DNA of 29,236 nt, taken from contig CAZPKF010000024.1 in the NCBI GenBank assembly GCA_964587155.1, positions 1 to 29,236 on the forward strand, in the 5' to 3' direction. The notes under the pieces were generated by a model. The model saw nothing but the letters and a program-made list of their open reading frames with translations, ran no database searches and was not told the origin of the DNA. Source of the DNA: Hallerella sp964587155. GTDB lineage: Bacteria > Fibrobacterota > Fibrobacteria > Fibrobacterales > Fibrobacteraceae. Within the stretch, counting starts at the first letter, position 1. The number at the start of each line of letters is the position of its first letter. The translations under genes and the position numbers were made by a program. Shown here piece after piece: positions 7,312 through 15,033 of this stretch.

Positions 7312-7916
7312 ATCTTTACGTACAGCGATTTTCTGCCTGGACGGATGACGTCAGCTTTCCGAAGTTGGAATTCGTTCCGATGCTCTTTCGCCGTCGGTTG
7401 AGTGCCATTACGAAGATGGTCGTCAAAACGGTCCATGATATTTCTGCCGATTTGCCGCCGACTCATGTCACGTTCGCTTCGGAGTTTGGAGAAATTCAAC
7501 GGCAGTTCAAAATTTCATCGGGAATTTTGGATGCGGGGAGTGTTTCTCCGGCAAATTTTAGTTTGTCTGTTTTCAATGCGCCGGCTTCGGCAACGTCTAT
7601 TGTAGAGCAGAACATGGCTGGATATAGCGCCGTTTTTTCCGGGAAAAAGTCTTTTGAAAATGGATTGAAAGAGGCGGCTGCGCCGATTCTTTCTGGGCGG
7701 GAATCGGACCGGATTTTCGTTTTTGCCGATGAGCGGATTCCCGAAGAATATGCGCCGATAGCCGTGTTTCCTAATCCCGTTTGCGCATTGGCATTGCGCC
7801 TTTCAAAAAATCCACAAGGCGCTCTTTGCGAATTGGATCTTTCCCCGCTTCCCGAAACGTCCACTGCCGCAGAACAGGCGCTTGTTTTTTTGAAAACGCG
7901 TCTTCCATCGAATTGA
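7308..7916 (+). CDS. Ketosynthase-like chain-length factor (Ketoacyl-synt_2 family)
   Basis: This 202-residue protein matches the short beta-ketoacyl-synthase-like family seen in aryl-polyene clusters. The mark is SPANFSLSVFNAPAS (about 82-96), in place of the nucleophile-containing block of true ketosynthases, followed by SAVFSGKKSFENGLKEAAA. No active-site cysteine is found in that block, so it should not condense acyl chains by itself. Family members pair with a full ketosynthase and set chain length. It is coupled to the methyltransferase by a 4-nt overlap and followed after 11 nt by the acyltransferase. The full partner ketosynthase and acyl carrier proteins are not in this window, so they must be elsewhere or absent. 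Confidence 0.75.
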   Translation: MNLYVQRFSAWTDDVSFPKLEFVPMLFRRRLSAITKMVVKTVHDISADLPPTHVTFASEFGEIQRQFKISSGILDAGSVSPANFSLSVFNAPASATSIVEQNMAGYSAVFSGKKSFENGLKEAAAPILSGRESDRIFVFADERIPEEYAPIAVFPNPVCALALRLSKNPQGALCELDLSPLPETSTAAEQALVFLKTRLPSN

Positions 7917-7927
7917 GAAGTCAGAAG

Positions 7928-8725
7928 ATGATTCTTCGGGTTGTGTATTTTTGGCATTTGGCCGCTAAAATTTTTTCGTATGCATCTTTTGGAATTTTCA
8001 GCGCTCTGTTTTCGCTTGCGTTTCCCGTTTTGTTCATCTGTTCCGGGTTTAATCTCCGCCGATTTTTAAAATTGGCCCGGAAGATAAATCAAATTTTTTT
8101 TCGATTTTTTGTTTGGGAAATGACCGCTCTCGGCATTTTGAAAGTGCGCGTGAAAAACCGAGAACGTCTTGAAAATTTGCATTCCAAAGTGGTTGTCGCG
8201 AATCATCCGTCCTTTTTGGATGTGGTAATTCTTTTTTCGTTGATTCCGAACGCTAATTGCATTGTCAAAGGGACTTTGGCCAAAACGCCTTTTGTCCGGA
8301 ATATTGTCAATCCGCTGTTTATTCCGAATTCCATTCCGTTTGAAAATCAGCTGGAACGCGCGAAAGCGGGATTGGCTGCCGGGGAATCGCTGATTGTGTT
8401 TCCCGAAGGAACGCGGACTGTTCCTGGAGAACCGCTGCTGTTGAAAAAAGGGGCGGCCCGTTTTGCCGTGTATTCCGAATGCGATGTTTTCCCCATTTAT
8501 ATTGGGGGCAACGAAAAAATCGGACTGCGCAAAAAGGACGGGTTCTTTTCGTTTCATCCGACAGAGCGTTACCATTACAATCTGGAAGTTCTCCCCCTTA
8601 TTCCGGTTCAAAAATTTTTGGACCATCCGATTCCTGCTGCGGTCTCCTTGTTGACGGAAGAAATGCGGAGGACGTTTGAAAAGTGCCGGGAAAGGGATCC
8701 GGAAGTGGAACCCGTCAGACGGTAA
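7928..8725 (+). CDS. Lysophospholipid/1-acylglycerol-3-phosphate-type acyltransferase
   Basis: This is a membrane-bound acyltransferase of the PlsC/LPLAT superfamily, 265 residues. The catalytic block is ANHPSFLD (an HX4D motif, about 90-97) and the acceptor block is FPEGTRT (about 158-164), followed by LKKGAARFA. The N-terminal 50 residues form a hydrophobic hairpin that would anchor it to the inner membrane. ATG 7928 is chosen because it follows the previous stop by 11 nt and gives the normal N terminus; an upstream in-frame reading would run through the previous gene. In aryl-polyene clusters an enzyme of this kind is placed beside the methyltransferase and chain-length factor and is thought to place the polyene on a membrane lipid. 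A plain phospholipid role remains possible. Confidence 0.85.
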   Translation: MILRVVYFWHLAAKIFSYASFGIFSALFSLAFPVLFICSGFNLRRFLKLARKINQIFFRFFVWEMTALGILKVRVKNRERLENLHSKVVVANHPSFLDVVILFSLIPNANCIVKGTLAKTPFVRNIVNPLFIPNSIPFENQLERAKAGLAAGESLIVFPEGTRTVPGEPLLLKKGAARFAVYSECDVFPIYIGGNEKIGLRKKDGFFSFHPTERYHYNLEVLPLIPVQKFLDHPIPAAVSLLTEEMRRTFEKCRERDPEVEPVRR

Positions 8726-8794
8726 GCGAGAAATTCGTTCTTTGCATTTTGTTTTTGAATTTCGGATTTTTCACCGGGAACGCGTCAAAATGTG

Positions 8795-8802
8795 TATGTT
8801 TG
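8795..8802 (+). promoter_or_regulatory. -7 box (TATGTTTG), leaderless type
   Basis: TATGTTTG fits the Bacteroidetes -7 consensus TAnnTTTG exactly and ends 4 nt before the ATG at 8807. A T-rich block at 8767-8771 is placed about right for a -33 element. There is no Shine-Dalgarno sequence, so transcription probably starts at or next to the start codon. Confidence 0.6.
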
Positions 8803-8806
8803 CGCC

Positions 8807-9979
8807 ATGAAGAAAATTTTCATTGCCGTTGTCCTTGCGATGCTAGTCATTCTCGCCGGCATTTTTTGGCAAAATACTTCTGCAAAAAATCCGCCGCAAA
8901 CGATTTCGGCTTGCCAGGAAAAAGAAAGCGTTTCCCTGTTGCACGCAAAAAATTTTGGACTGGATTCTTGTGGCGGATTTCGAATTCTCTGGGTTAAAAA
9001 TGGAAAATCGGCTCCGCTTCGTTGGCTTTTGACGGATTCTCTTTCGCCAACGGGAGTCCCGTTGAATTTGATGTCGTTGCCTAGAATTTCAGTCCCGGCG
9101 AAAAGAATCGCCATTCTCTCTTCGACGTATTTGGGGTATTTGAACGCATTGGCTGCTCAGCATCGGATTGTCGCCGTCGATACTAAAAAATACATAGCGG
9201 ATTCAGCATTCTTTGCTTGGGCGGATTCAGTGCATCTCGCCGAAGTCGGCGAAGGAATGGAAATTTCTCCGGAAGCGCTTTACGGCCTTCGCGCCGATGC
9301 CATTTTTTCTTTTTCCACGGGCTCTTCGATCCACGATGCATTCCCGAAACTGTCGAAATTGAAAATGCCCGTCTTGTTGACTTCGGAATGGCTGGAAACC
9401 TCTCCGCTTGCCAAAGCGGAATGGTTGAAGTTTTTTGGCGTTATCGTCGGCAAAGAATCCTTGGCGGACTCGTTGTTTGCAAAAAGCGCTGTGCGGTATG
9501 AAAAAATCCGGCGGGAATTGGCGAAAATACCAACCGAAGACAAGCCCATTGTGATGACTGGTGGACCGGTTGCCGGTGCGTGGTATGCGTCTCCGGGGAA
9601 AAGTTTTACGGCAAGCCTCATCCGGGATGCGGGTGGACTTTACTTGTGGGCAGCTGACACATCGGTAGATGCCTTTTCCATGCCTTTTGAAAAGGCGTTT
9701 GCCGATGGGCAAAAGGCGGCTGTTTGGCTGAATCCGGGGGGAGTCTCTGACCGGGAAGAACTTTTGACCCGGGATGGACGGCTAGACCGTTTGCCTGTTT
9801 GGAAAACCGGTGAAATATATGAATATGATTTGCGAAAAGGTCCTATGGGCGGTCTTGATTTTTATGAAAGTGCGGTTGTCAAACCGGATTCTCTTTTAGA
9901 AGATGTGGGAAAACGGCTCCATCCTGCGAAATTTGACACCCTTCCCGCCAAATGGTATCGCAAACTTTCTAATATTTAA
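8807..9979 (+). CDS. Metal-chelate/cobalamin-type ABC substrate-binding protein
   Basis: The protein belongs to the periplasmic-binding family of FecB/BtuF-like receptors for siderophores, haem or cobalamin. The 390 residues start with a signal or anchor segment, MKKIFIAVVLAMLVILAGIFW. The binding fold then shows the typical order RIAILSSTYLGYLNAL, ISPEALYGLRADAIF, VVMTGG-like IVMTGGPVAGAWYASPGKS, LIRDAGGLYLW and AAVWLNPGG. No lipobox cysteine follows the hydrophobic segment, so it may stay anchored by its N terminus or be cleaved after TSA. No permease or ATPase gene is adjacent, so it must serve a transporter encoded elsewhere. The start is the ATG next to the -7 box; an upstream reading of five extra residues overlaps that box. 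A gene for a nucleotide-binding regulator follows after 6 nt. Confidence 0.85.
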   Translation: MKKIFIAVVLAMLVILAGIFWQNTSAKNPPQTISACQEKESVSLLHAKNFGLDSCGGFRILWVKNGKSAPLRWLLTDSLSPTGVPLNLMSLPRISVPAKRIAILSSTYLGYLNALAAQHRIVAVDTKKYIADSAFFAWADSVHLAEVGEGMEISPEALYGLRADAIFSFSTGSSIHDAFPKLSKLKMPVLLTSEWLETSPLAKAEWLKFFGVIVGKESLADSLFAKSAVRYEKIRRELAKIPTEDKPIVMTGGPVAGAWYASPGKSFTASLIRDAGGLYLWAADTSVDAFSMPFEKAFADGQKAAVWLNPGGVSDREELLTRDGRLDRLPVWKTGEIYEYDLRKGPMGGLDFYESAVVKPDSLLEDVGKRLHPAKFDTLPAKWYRKLSNI

Positions 9980-9985
9980 GGTGAT

Positions 9986-10786
9986 ATGAAGGCCAGTTCG
10001 AGTATCGGCGATTGGATAACCGCCTCTTACGAAAGAGAGGTGCCGTTCTTGCAACAGATTCCGCGGGAGTCTGCGGATTTTTTCCTGTTGAATTCTCAAA
10101 TTCGGGAATACGAAGCGGGGGATATCATACTCCAAGGCGACAGCGAAGGGGAATCCTTTTGTGTTCTTCAGAGCGGTCGGGCCCAGATTTGTGGGCAAAT
10201 CTTGCCGGATGGACATTACAATGCGTTGGCGTGGTTGGAAACCGGCGCCTGTTTCGGCGAAATGTCCATCCTATGCAACGAAAGGACAAGTAATACGGTC
10301 ATGGCGGTGGAAGATTGCACTGTTTTGCATCTTTCCCGCGATGCGTTCATCCGGTTTTTGGAAAAGAATCCGAGCATCATGGTTTGCCTGTATAAAATTG
10401 CGGCAGATCGCTTGCGCGCTAAAAATCAGGCATTGGATGAATTTGAAAGCTTGTCGCTTCTCGCCAGCGCCAAAGTGTTGCCGTTTATCGATTTCGCCCA
10501 GACGTTAGAAAAAAGCCGTATCACAGGAACGGTTTTGTTCGAATGCAACGGGGCAACGGGATTTATCGCATTTAAAGATGGGCGCATTTGCTGCGCAAAG
10601 AGCGGAAGACTGGCCGGGCCGGATGCCTTGGAATTGATGCTTTCCTGGAACGATGACACGCTGTTCAAATTGGACACGCACTTGATGCCGGATACGGTGA
10701 ACATCAATCAGCAGTCCGATACGACCAGTTTGATTTTGGACGCTTTGCGCAATATTGATGAAAAACAGTCGCAGCAACAGCCCTGA
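9986..10786 (+). CDS. Cyclic-nucleotide-binding domain plus PATAN (DUF4388) protein
   Basis: The 266-residue protein has a cNMP-binding beta-barrel at about 25-135 (YEAGDIILQGDSEGESFCVLQSG; FGEMSILCNERTSNTV) followed by a PATAN-type domain at about 155-240 (SRITGTVLFECNGATGFIAFKDGRICCAKSG). The phosphate-binding cassette reads FGEMSI-x5-RTSNTV: the arginine is kept but the usual small residue after RT/RS is an Ser-Asn pair. No helix-turn-helix is present, so unlike CRP it is not a DNA-binding activator; a role in protein-protein signalling is inferred. It starts 6 nt after the binding-protein gene with AAGGTGAT as ribosome site, and purM follows after 35 nt, so the three are probably one transcript. 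The ligand is unknown. Confidence 0.82.
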   Translation: MKASSSIGDWITASYEREVPFLQQIPRESADFFLLNSQIREYEAGDIILQGDSEGESFCVLQSGRAQICGQILPDGHYNALAWLETGACFGEMSILCNERTSNTVMAVEDCTVLHLSRDAFIRFLEKNPSIMVCLYKIAADRLRAKNQALDEFESLSLLASAKVLPFIDFAQTLEKSRITGTVLFECNGATGFIAFKDGRICCAKSGRLAGPDALELMLSWNDDTLFKLDTHLMPDTVNINQQSDTTSLILDALRNIDEKQSQQQP

Positions 10787-10821
10787 CAAAAGGATTGAAC
10801 TCAACAATAAAGGAAAATCTT

Positions 10822-11847
10822 ATGAATTATGCAGATGCAGGTGTTTCCCTTTCTCGCGCAGATGAAGCGATGGTCGGAGTCAAAAAGTCGGTCCGATCAA
10901 CGTTCAACCAGTGCGTTTTGGGCGATGTCGGAAACTTCGGCGGCCTTTTCACCTTGAAGCATCTCGGTCTTGTAGATCCTGTGTTGGTGAGTTCCGTAGA
11001 CGGCGTAGGCACAAAGCTCAAAGTGGATATTGAAATGGGATCGCACACGTTGCCGGGGCAGGATATTGTGAACCATTGCTGCAACGACATTTTGGTGCAA
11101 GGCGCACGTCCGCTGTTCTTTTTGGATTATGTCGCCATGGGAAGCTTGGAACCGCATGTGATGGACAGCATTGTCGTGGGAATGGCAAAAGCCTGCCGGG
11201 AAAACGACATGGTCCTGATTGGCGGCGAAACGGCGGAAATGCCGGGCTTTTACGCCAAGGGCGATTATGATATTTCGGGGACAATCGTCGGCGTCGTGGA
11301 ACGGAACAAGATTATTGACGGCTCCCGTATCCATCCGGGGACAAAGATCCTCGGCCTTCCTTCGACAGGACTCCATACAAACGGATATTCTTTGGCCCGG
11401 AAAGCGCTTTTTGAAGTCGGCGGTTATACGCCTAAATCCCAAGTGGAAGGCTTGAACGGCTCCATTGGCGAAGTGCTCACGGTTCCGCACCGCAGCTATT
11501 ACAAGAGTCTCATAGAATTGTGCGATGCGTCGAAGCTCGACGGCCTTGTGCATGTCACCGGTTCGGGTTTCCAAGGCAACATTCCGCGTATCCTCCCGTC
11601 CGATGTCGATGTGGTCATTGACCGCACTTCTTGGGAAGTCCCCCCCATTTTCAAGCTGATTCAGCAGGCGGGAACGGTGGAAAAGGACGAAATGTATTCA
11701 ACGTTCAACATGGGAATTGGCATGCTCCTGTTTGTTGACGATGCGAATATGGCCGAAGTGGAAGCGCACCTCAAGGCGAAGAACGAAACATTCTACCATG
11801 TCGGCGAAGTCGTGAAAGGTTCTAAAAAAGTCCTGTTCCGCGATTGA
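10822..11847 (+). CDS. purM: Phosphoribosylformylglycinamidine cyclo-ligase
   Basis: PurM (AIR synthetase) closes the imidazole ring in step five of purine synthesis, making aminoimidazole ribonucleotide from FGAM and ATP in the cytoplasm. The 341-residue protein has normal length and all family blocks: YADAGV at the N terminus, SVDGVGTKLK (58-67), DIVNHCCNDILVQGARPLFF (81-100), GGETAEMPGFY (about 133-143), GLPSTGLHTNGYSLAR and the late GSGFQGNIPRILP. ATG 10822 has AAAGG 10 nt upstream; a TTG reading 27 nt earlier adds nothing conserved. It is the last gene of its transcript, as the terminator at 11862 shows. No other purine gene is near, which is unusual but not rare. Confidence 0.97.
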   Translation: MNYADAGVSLSRADEAMVGVKKSVRSTFNQCVLGDVGNFGGLFTLKHLGLVDPVLVSSVDGVGTKLKVDIEMGSHTLPGQDIVNHCCNDILVQGARPLFFLDYVAMGSLEPHVMDSIVVGMAKACRENDMVLIGGETAEMPGFYAKGDYDISGTIVGVVERNKIIDGSRIHPGTKILGLPSTGLHTNGYSLARKALFEVGGYTPKSQVEGLNGSIGEVLTVPHRSYYKSLIELCDASKLDGLVHVTGSGFQGNIPRILPSDVDVVIDRTSWEVPPIFKLIQQAGTVEKDEMYSTFNMGIGMLLFVDDANMAEVEAHLKAKNETFYHVGEVVKGSKKVLFRD

Positions 11848-11861
11848 TTTTTGCAAAAAGC

Positions 11862-11891
11862 AAAACTCCCGAAAAATTCGGGAGTTTTTTT
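11862..11891 (+). terminator. Intrinsic terminator of purM
   Basis: A perfect 12-bp stem, AAAACTCCCGAA (11862-11873) with TTCGGGAGTTTT (11877-11888), has a 3-nt loop and continues into a T-run. The A-rich 5' arm would let it work on both strands, but only the plus strand has a gene before it. Confidence 0.95.
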
Positions 11892-11902
11892 ATTTCAGAC
11901 CC

Positions 11903-11933
11903 TTGACTTAGAGCGAACTCTAAACGTTATCTT
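11903..11933 (+). promoter_or_regulatory. MerR-family operator/promoter
   Basis: TTGACT (11903-11908) and TATCTT (11928-11933) are exactly 19 bp apart. The spacer holds a perfect inverted repeat, TTAGAG-CGAA-CTCTAA (11908-11923). A 19-bp spacer with a centred palindrome is the hallmark of MerR-type promoters, which the regulator activates by twisting the DNA. It drives the lipoprotein gene at 11973. No merR-type gene is in this window. Confidence 0.8.
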
Positions 11934-11972
11934 GTTACAGTTTCCCAATGTGGGGAAGGCAAAGGATTGAAA

Positions 11973-13181
11973 ATGAAAAAAGGATGTTTGCTGATGAGTT
12001 TGTGTTCTCTAACAGGAATTTTTCCCGGCTGCAGCGGGGAAAATCCTTCTGAAGAAAGGGGCGCTTTTTCGGAAGAATCGGAAATGCGGGAAGTCCTAGA
12101 AAACATGATGGAACGGGAAATCCCGGCGAAGACCCTGTTGATTTCTCCACGGGAACGAGCTCTTGTCGCCACTGTATCTTTGACTGTTCAGCAGTCGGAG
12201 GTATTGCTTGCCGAAACGGTGGAGCGTATTATCGACAAGAAGGCGCTTACTCCGGAAGAAATTCTCGAAGCGGTTTACCAATGTGCGCCGTACAGTGGAA
12301 TTTCCCGGGCGGCGGATGCTGCTAAAATTGTCCATGCCGTATTTCGAAAAAAAGGCGTCCCCGTGCAAAAGGAACGTCAAACGACTGATGGGACGGTCAA
12401 TGACCGGTTTGCAAAAGGAGTCGGCGCGCAGGTGACGCTTTTTGGGGAAAGGTTCGAATCCATCCGGGAATTGGGACCGGATAAAGTTCCCTTTTCGAAT
12501 TATTTCCTCGCCACGAATTGTTTTGGTGATTACTATACCCGGAAAGGACTGGATCTTTCGACGCGTGAGTTGCTCACCATGGTGATCCTTGTGAATTTGG
12601 GCGTTGAAGAACAACTCAAAGCGCATATTCAGGCGAACCTTTCCGGCGGGCGTTCGCAGGAATACCTGGAACAGATTATTTACACAACGCTTCCTTTTTG
12701 CGGTTATCCGCGGATGTTGAATGCGTTGCGATATCTGAAAGAGGCTGCGGAAGTGGTTTTGGGTGGCGGAAAGGAAAGCCTTGCCAACGCCGAAAAAATA
12801 TTCCCCCGTGGAGAAGAAAATCCATTTGGGAAGTTTTTCAAGGGACGCTCTTATTTGCAAATGTTAAACCAAAATGAGGTGCCCGTGGGGAATGTGACTT
12901 TTGAACCGGGCTGCCGCAATCAATGGCATATTCACCGCGGCGGCGCACAGCTGCTTATCGCCACTGCGGGCGAAGGATTCCTTCAAATCGAAGGGGAAAA
13001 GGCAAAAAAACTCAAACCGGGAGATGTTGTTTTGGTTCCCCAAGGCGTGAAGCATTGGCACGGCGCCAGTAAGGATTCGTGGTTTGCGCATCTTTCTGTT
13101 GAAATCCCAGACCCGCTTTCGAAAGGCGGCGGTACGGAATGGTTCGGCAATGTTGACGACGAGGAATACAATGCTCTTTAA
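11973..13181 (+). CDS. Lipoprotein with two carboxymuconolactone-decarboxylase repeats and a cupin
   Basis: The 402-residue protein starts MKKGCLLMSLCSLTGIF and has a likely lipobox at FPGC (Cys 20). Two CMD/AhpD-like helical repeats follow, about 54-130 (LISPRERALVATVSL, YQCAPYSGISRAADAA) and 165-265 (LDLSTRELLTMVILVNLG, LPFCGYPRMLNALR). A cupin barrel covers about 305-385, with metal ligands in WHIHRGGAQ (H319, H321, Q326) and KHWHG (H371, H373). Proteins of this CMD-cupin type are oxidoreductase-like or isomerase-like enzymes of mostly unproven substrate. The ATG at 11973 has AAAGGA 6 nt upstream; a TTG two codons earlier overlaps that site. The MerR-type promoter suggests induction by an electrophile, aldehyde or metal, as for aldo-keto-reductase operons. 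Export as a lipoprotein is less usual than the cytoplasmic form. Confidence 0.85.
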   Translation: MKKGCLLMSLCSLTGIFPGCSGENPSEERGAFSEESEMREVLENMMEREIPAKTLLISPRERALVATVSLTVQQSEVLLAETVERIIDKKALTPEEILEAVYQCAPYSGISRAADAAKIVHAVFRKKGVPVQKERQTTDGTVNDRFAKGVGAQVTLFGERFESIRELGPDKVPFSNYFLATNCFGDYYTRKGLDLSTRELLTMVILVNLGVEEQLKAHIQANLSGGRSQEYLEQIIYTTLPFCGYPRMLNALRYLKEAAEVVLGGGKESLANAEKIFPRGEENPFGKFFKGRSYLQMLNQNEVPVGNVTFEPGCRNQWHIHRGGAQLLIATAGEGFLQIEGEKAKKLKPGDVVLVPQGVKHWHGASKDSWFAHLSVEIPDPLSKGGGTEWFGNVDDEEYNAL

Positions 13182-13239
13182 ATTTTAAAATATGGAAAAA
13201 TCGGGAGGTTTGCAGTCGCTTTTTTGCAGGTCATCTTTT

Positions 13240-13247
13240 TATATTTG
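13240..13247 (+). promoter_or_regulatory. -7 box (TATATTTG), leaderless type
   Basis: TATATTTG fits TAnnTTTG exactly and ends 6 nt before the ATG at 13254. No Shine-Dalgarno sequence lies between them. The -33 part is not clear. Confidence 0.55.
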
Positions 13248-13253
13248 AAGTAG

Positions 13254-14705
13254 ATGTTTTTTCTTATCGCACTTCTGATAATCGCGTCTTTGTTCGCCAC
13301 CCGGATTTCGGATAAAATAGGAGTCCCCGTTTTAGTCGTATTCTTGGGAGTGGGGATTCTCGTGGGCAACGACTGCTTGGGACTAGTTCAGTTCAATGAT
13401 GCCAAGTTGACGAAGCAAATTGCCGACGTCCTCTTGATATTCATCTTGTTCAGCGGTGGATTTTGCACGACCCGTTCGGATTTGCAGCTTGTTGCAAAAC
13501 CGGCGATTTCCTTGGCGACATTGGGTGTCGCGCTGACGGCCGTTGCATTGGGTGCCTGTATCCATTTCATTATGGATTTCGACTGGATGCTCTCCATGAT
13601 CATTGGTTCCATTATTTCTTCGACGGATGCGGCTGCCGTTTTTTTGATTACCAAACAAAATCCCATTCAGAAGAAATTGGCGGCAACCCTCAACGTAGAA
13701 AGTGCGGCGAACGATCCGATGGCCATTTTGCTCACCCTTGCTTTTGTGGGCAGTGCGGCTAGTGGGAGTGCTGGGGAAAGTTTGAATGTGCTTGCGTTTT
13801 TTGGTAATCTCGCCTGGCAATTTTCCGGAGGAATCGTAGTTGGATTTGCCGCAAGTCATGCCGCCAGATTCCTTTTCAACAACCTTCGTTCTGAAAATCG
13901 CGGCTATTATTACGTTCTCATTATCGGGGTGATTCTCTTTGGTTATGGCGTGGCGGATTTAATTCGGGCTAACGGCATCATTGCTGTCTTTTTTATGGGA
14001 TATTGGCTTGGAAATTCGGAATTTGTCTTAAAACGCGGCGTCAGCCATTTTTTGGAGGGCATCTCCACGTTCTGCAACATGGCGCTCTTCCTTATGCTAG
14101 GCCTTTTGGCGTTCCCGCGGAATTTTTTGAGCGTTTGGAAAGAGGGACTTTTAATTGCTGCGTTGATGATTTTCGTCGCAAGGCCAATTGCCCTTTTGAT
14201 TTCGACATTCCCTTTCCGGTATACCAAAAAAGAAAAACTTTTCCTTTGCTGGGGAGGCATCAAGGGGGCGGTCCCCATTGTGCTTGCGACTTATCCAGCA
14301 GCTTATGGATTGGATGGGGCAGATTCTGTTTTCAACATTATCTTTTTTGCGGTTTTGGTCTCTTGTCTTTTGCAGGGCAGCTCGCTAGGAAAATTGGCTA
14401 AGTGGTTGAAGCTGACTGTTCCTCAATCGCCCAAATCTCCGTTTTCCGTAGAGCTTTATTCCTTGAAAAATTCTTCGGTCGACATGTTTGAATTCCTAAT
14501 TTCAAAAAAATCATTTTGTGCAGGCAAAACGATACAGGAATTGAATCTTGGACAGGATGTTTTAATTACGTCGATTACGCGCAAGGCGAACATTATCCCG
14601 CCGAAGGGTGGCGTTTGTTTGGAACCGGATGATATTTTATTCATCTTGGCTCCCCGCGCTTCACATCAAGAATTGCAGGATTATTTAGAAAGCGGGAGCC
14701 GCTAG
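13254..14705 (+). CDS. Cation/proton antiporter, CPA1 (NhaP2/CvrA type)
   Basis: The 483-residue protein exchanges K+ or Na+ for protons across the inner membrane. Residues 1-385 hold about 12 membrane spans, with family blocks GVPVLVVFLGVGILVGND (near the N terminus), IIGSIISSTDAAAVF (the core Asp-containing helix) and LNVESAANDPMAILLT (the second core Asp). A TrkA-C-like domain follows at about 405-480 (SFCAGKTIQELNLGQDVLITSITRK, LEPDDILFILAP). This build and length match NhaP2 (CvrA) rather than NhaA. The start is fixed by the family N terminus and the adjoining -7 box. It stands alone: the lipoprotein gene before it is 72 nt away and a new promoter serves the gene after it. Ion preference cannot be read from the sequence. 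Confidence 0.9.
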   Translation: MFFLIALLIIASLFATRISDKIGVPVLVVFLGVGILVGNDCLGLVQFNDAKLTKQIADVLLIFILFSGGFCTTRSDLQLVAKPAISLATLGVALTAVALGACIHFIMDFDWMLSMIIGSIISSTDAAAVFLITKQNPIQKKLAATLNVESAANDPMAILLTLAFVGSAASGSAGESLNVLAFFGNLAWQFSGGIVVGFAASHAARFLFNNLRSENRGYYYVLIIGVILFGYGVADLIRANGIIAVFFMGYWLGNSEFVLKRGVSHFLEGISTFCNMALFLMLGLLAFPRNFLSVWKEGLLIAALMIFVARPIALLISTFPFRYTKKEKLFLCWGGIKGAVPIVLATYPAAYGLDGADSVFNIIFFAVLVSCLLQGSSLGKLAKWLKLTVPQSPKSPFSVELYSLKNSSVDMFEFLISKKSFCAGKTIQELNLGQDVLITSITRKANIIPPKGGVCLEPDDILFILAPRASHQELQDYLESGSR

Positions 14706-14734
14706 GCGTTGGAAGCTGCCGGCCCTTTTTGTAA
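14692..14734 (+). terminator. Possible terminator of the antiporter gene
   Basis: GCCG (14697-14700) can pair with CGGC (about 14721-14724), extended by flanking G-C pairs with a bulge, and CTTTTTG follows. The stem is short, so the call is weak. The 328-bp gap 14706-15033 otherwise holds an A/G-rich simple repeat at about 14736-14790 and the promoter of the next gene; no gene is seen. Confidence 0.35.
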
Positions 14735-14735
14735 T

Positions 14736-14790
14736 TCATAATTAGGGAATTGGAGCCGGGAGTGTAAAATTGGGGGTAGAGCTGATAACG
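14736..14790. repeat. Low-complexity TTAGG-AATT type repeat
   Basis: The stretch around CATAATTAGGGAATTGG followed by GGGAGTGTAAAATTGGGGG is a degenerate series of AATT/AATTGG units. It resembles the block at 26241-26280. Both are intergenic. Confidence 0.4.
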
Positions 14791-15020
14791 GAGCCTTCTT
14801 TTGATGGATTCCACACGAAAGCCTTTTCTGCGCAGTAGGAACTGTTTTTTTGAAATAAAAACTCTTGAGAAAAACAAAGTTTCTGCGGCATAGACATACT
14901 GCTCAAAATTCAACCGACTCTTCTTGAAACAGCAACGGGGAAGTTCGCCGATGCTTGCGAAAGGAAGTGTCCCATTGTTTTTTTTGACAATTTTGACCGT
15001 AATGTTGAATCCCTCTTTTC

Positions 15021-15028
15021 TACATTTG
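15021..15028 (+). promoter_or_regulatory. -7 box (TACATTTG), leaderless type
   Basis: TACATTTG fits TAnnTTTG exactly and ends 5 nt before the GTG at 15034. TTGACA (14984-14989) and TTGACC (14993-14998) lie upstream as possible -35/-33 partners. There is no Shine-Dalgarno sequence. Confidence 0.55.
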
Positions 15029-15033
15029 CCGCT

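Noticed and set aside
12451..12461. GGTTCGAATCC, like a tRNA T-arm
   Set aside because: It lies inside the CMD-cupin reading frame, with no acceptor or anticodon stem around it.
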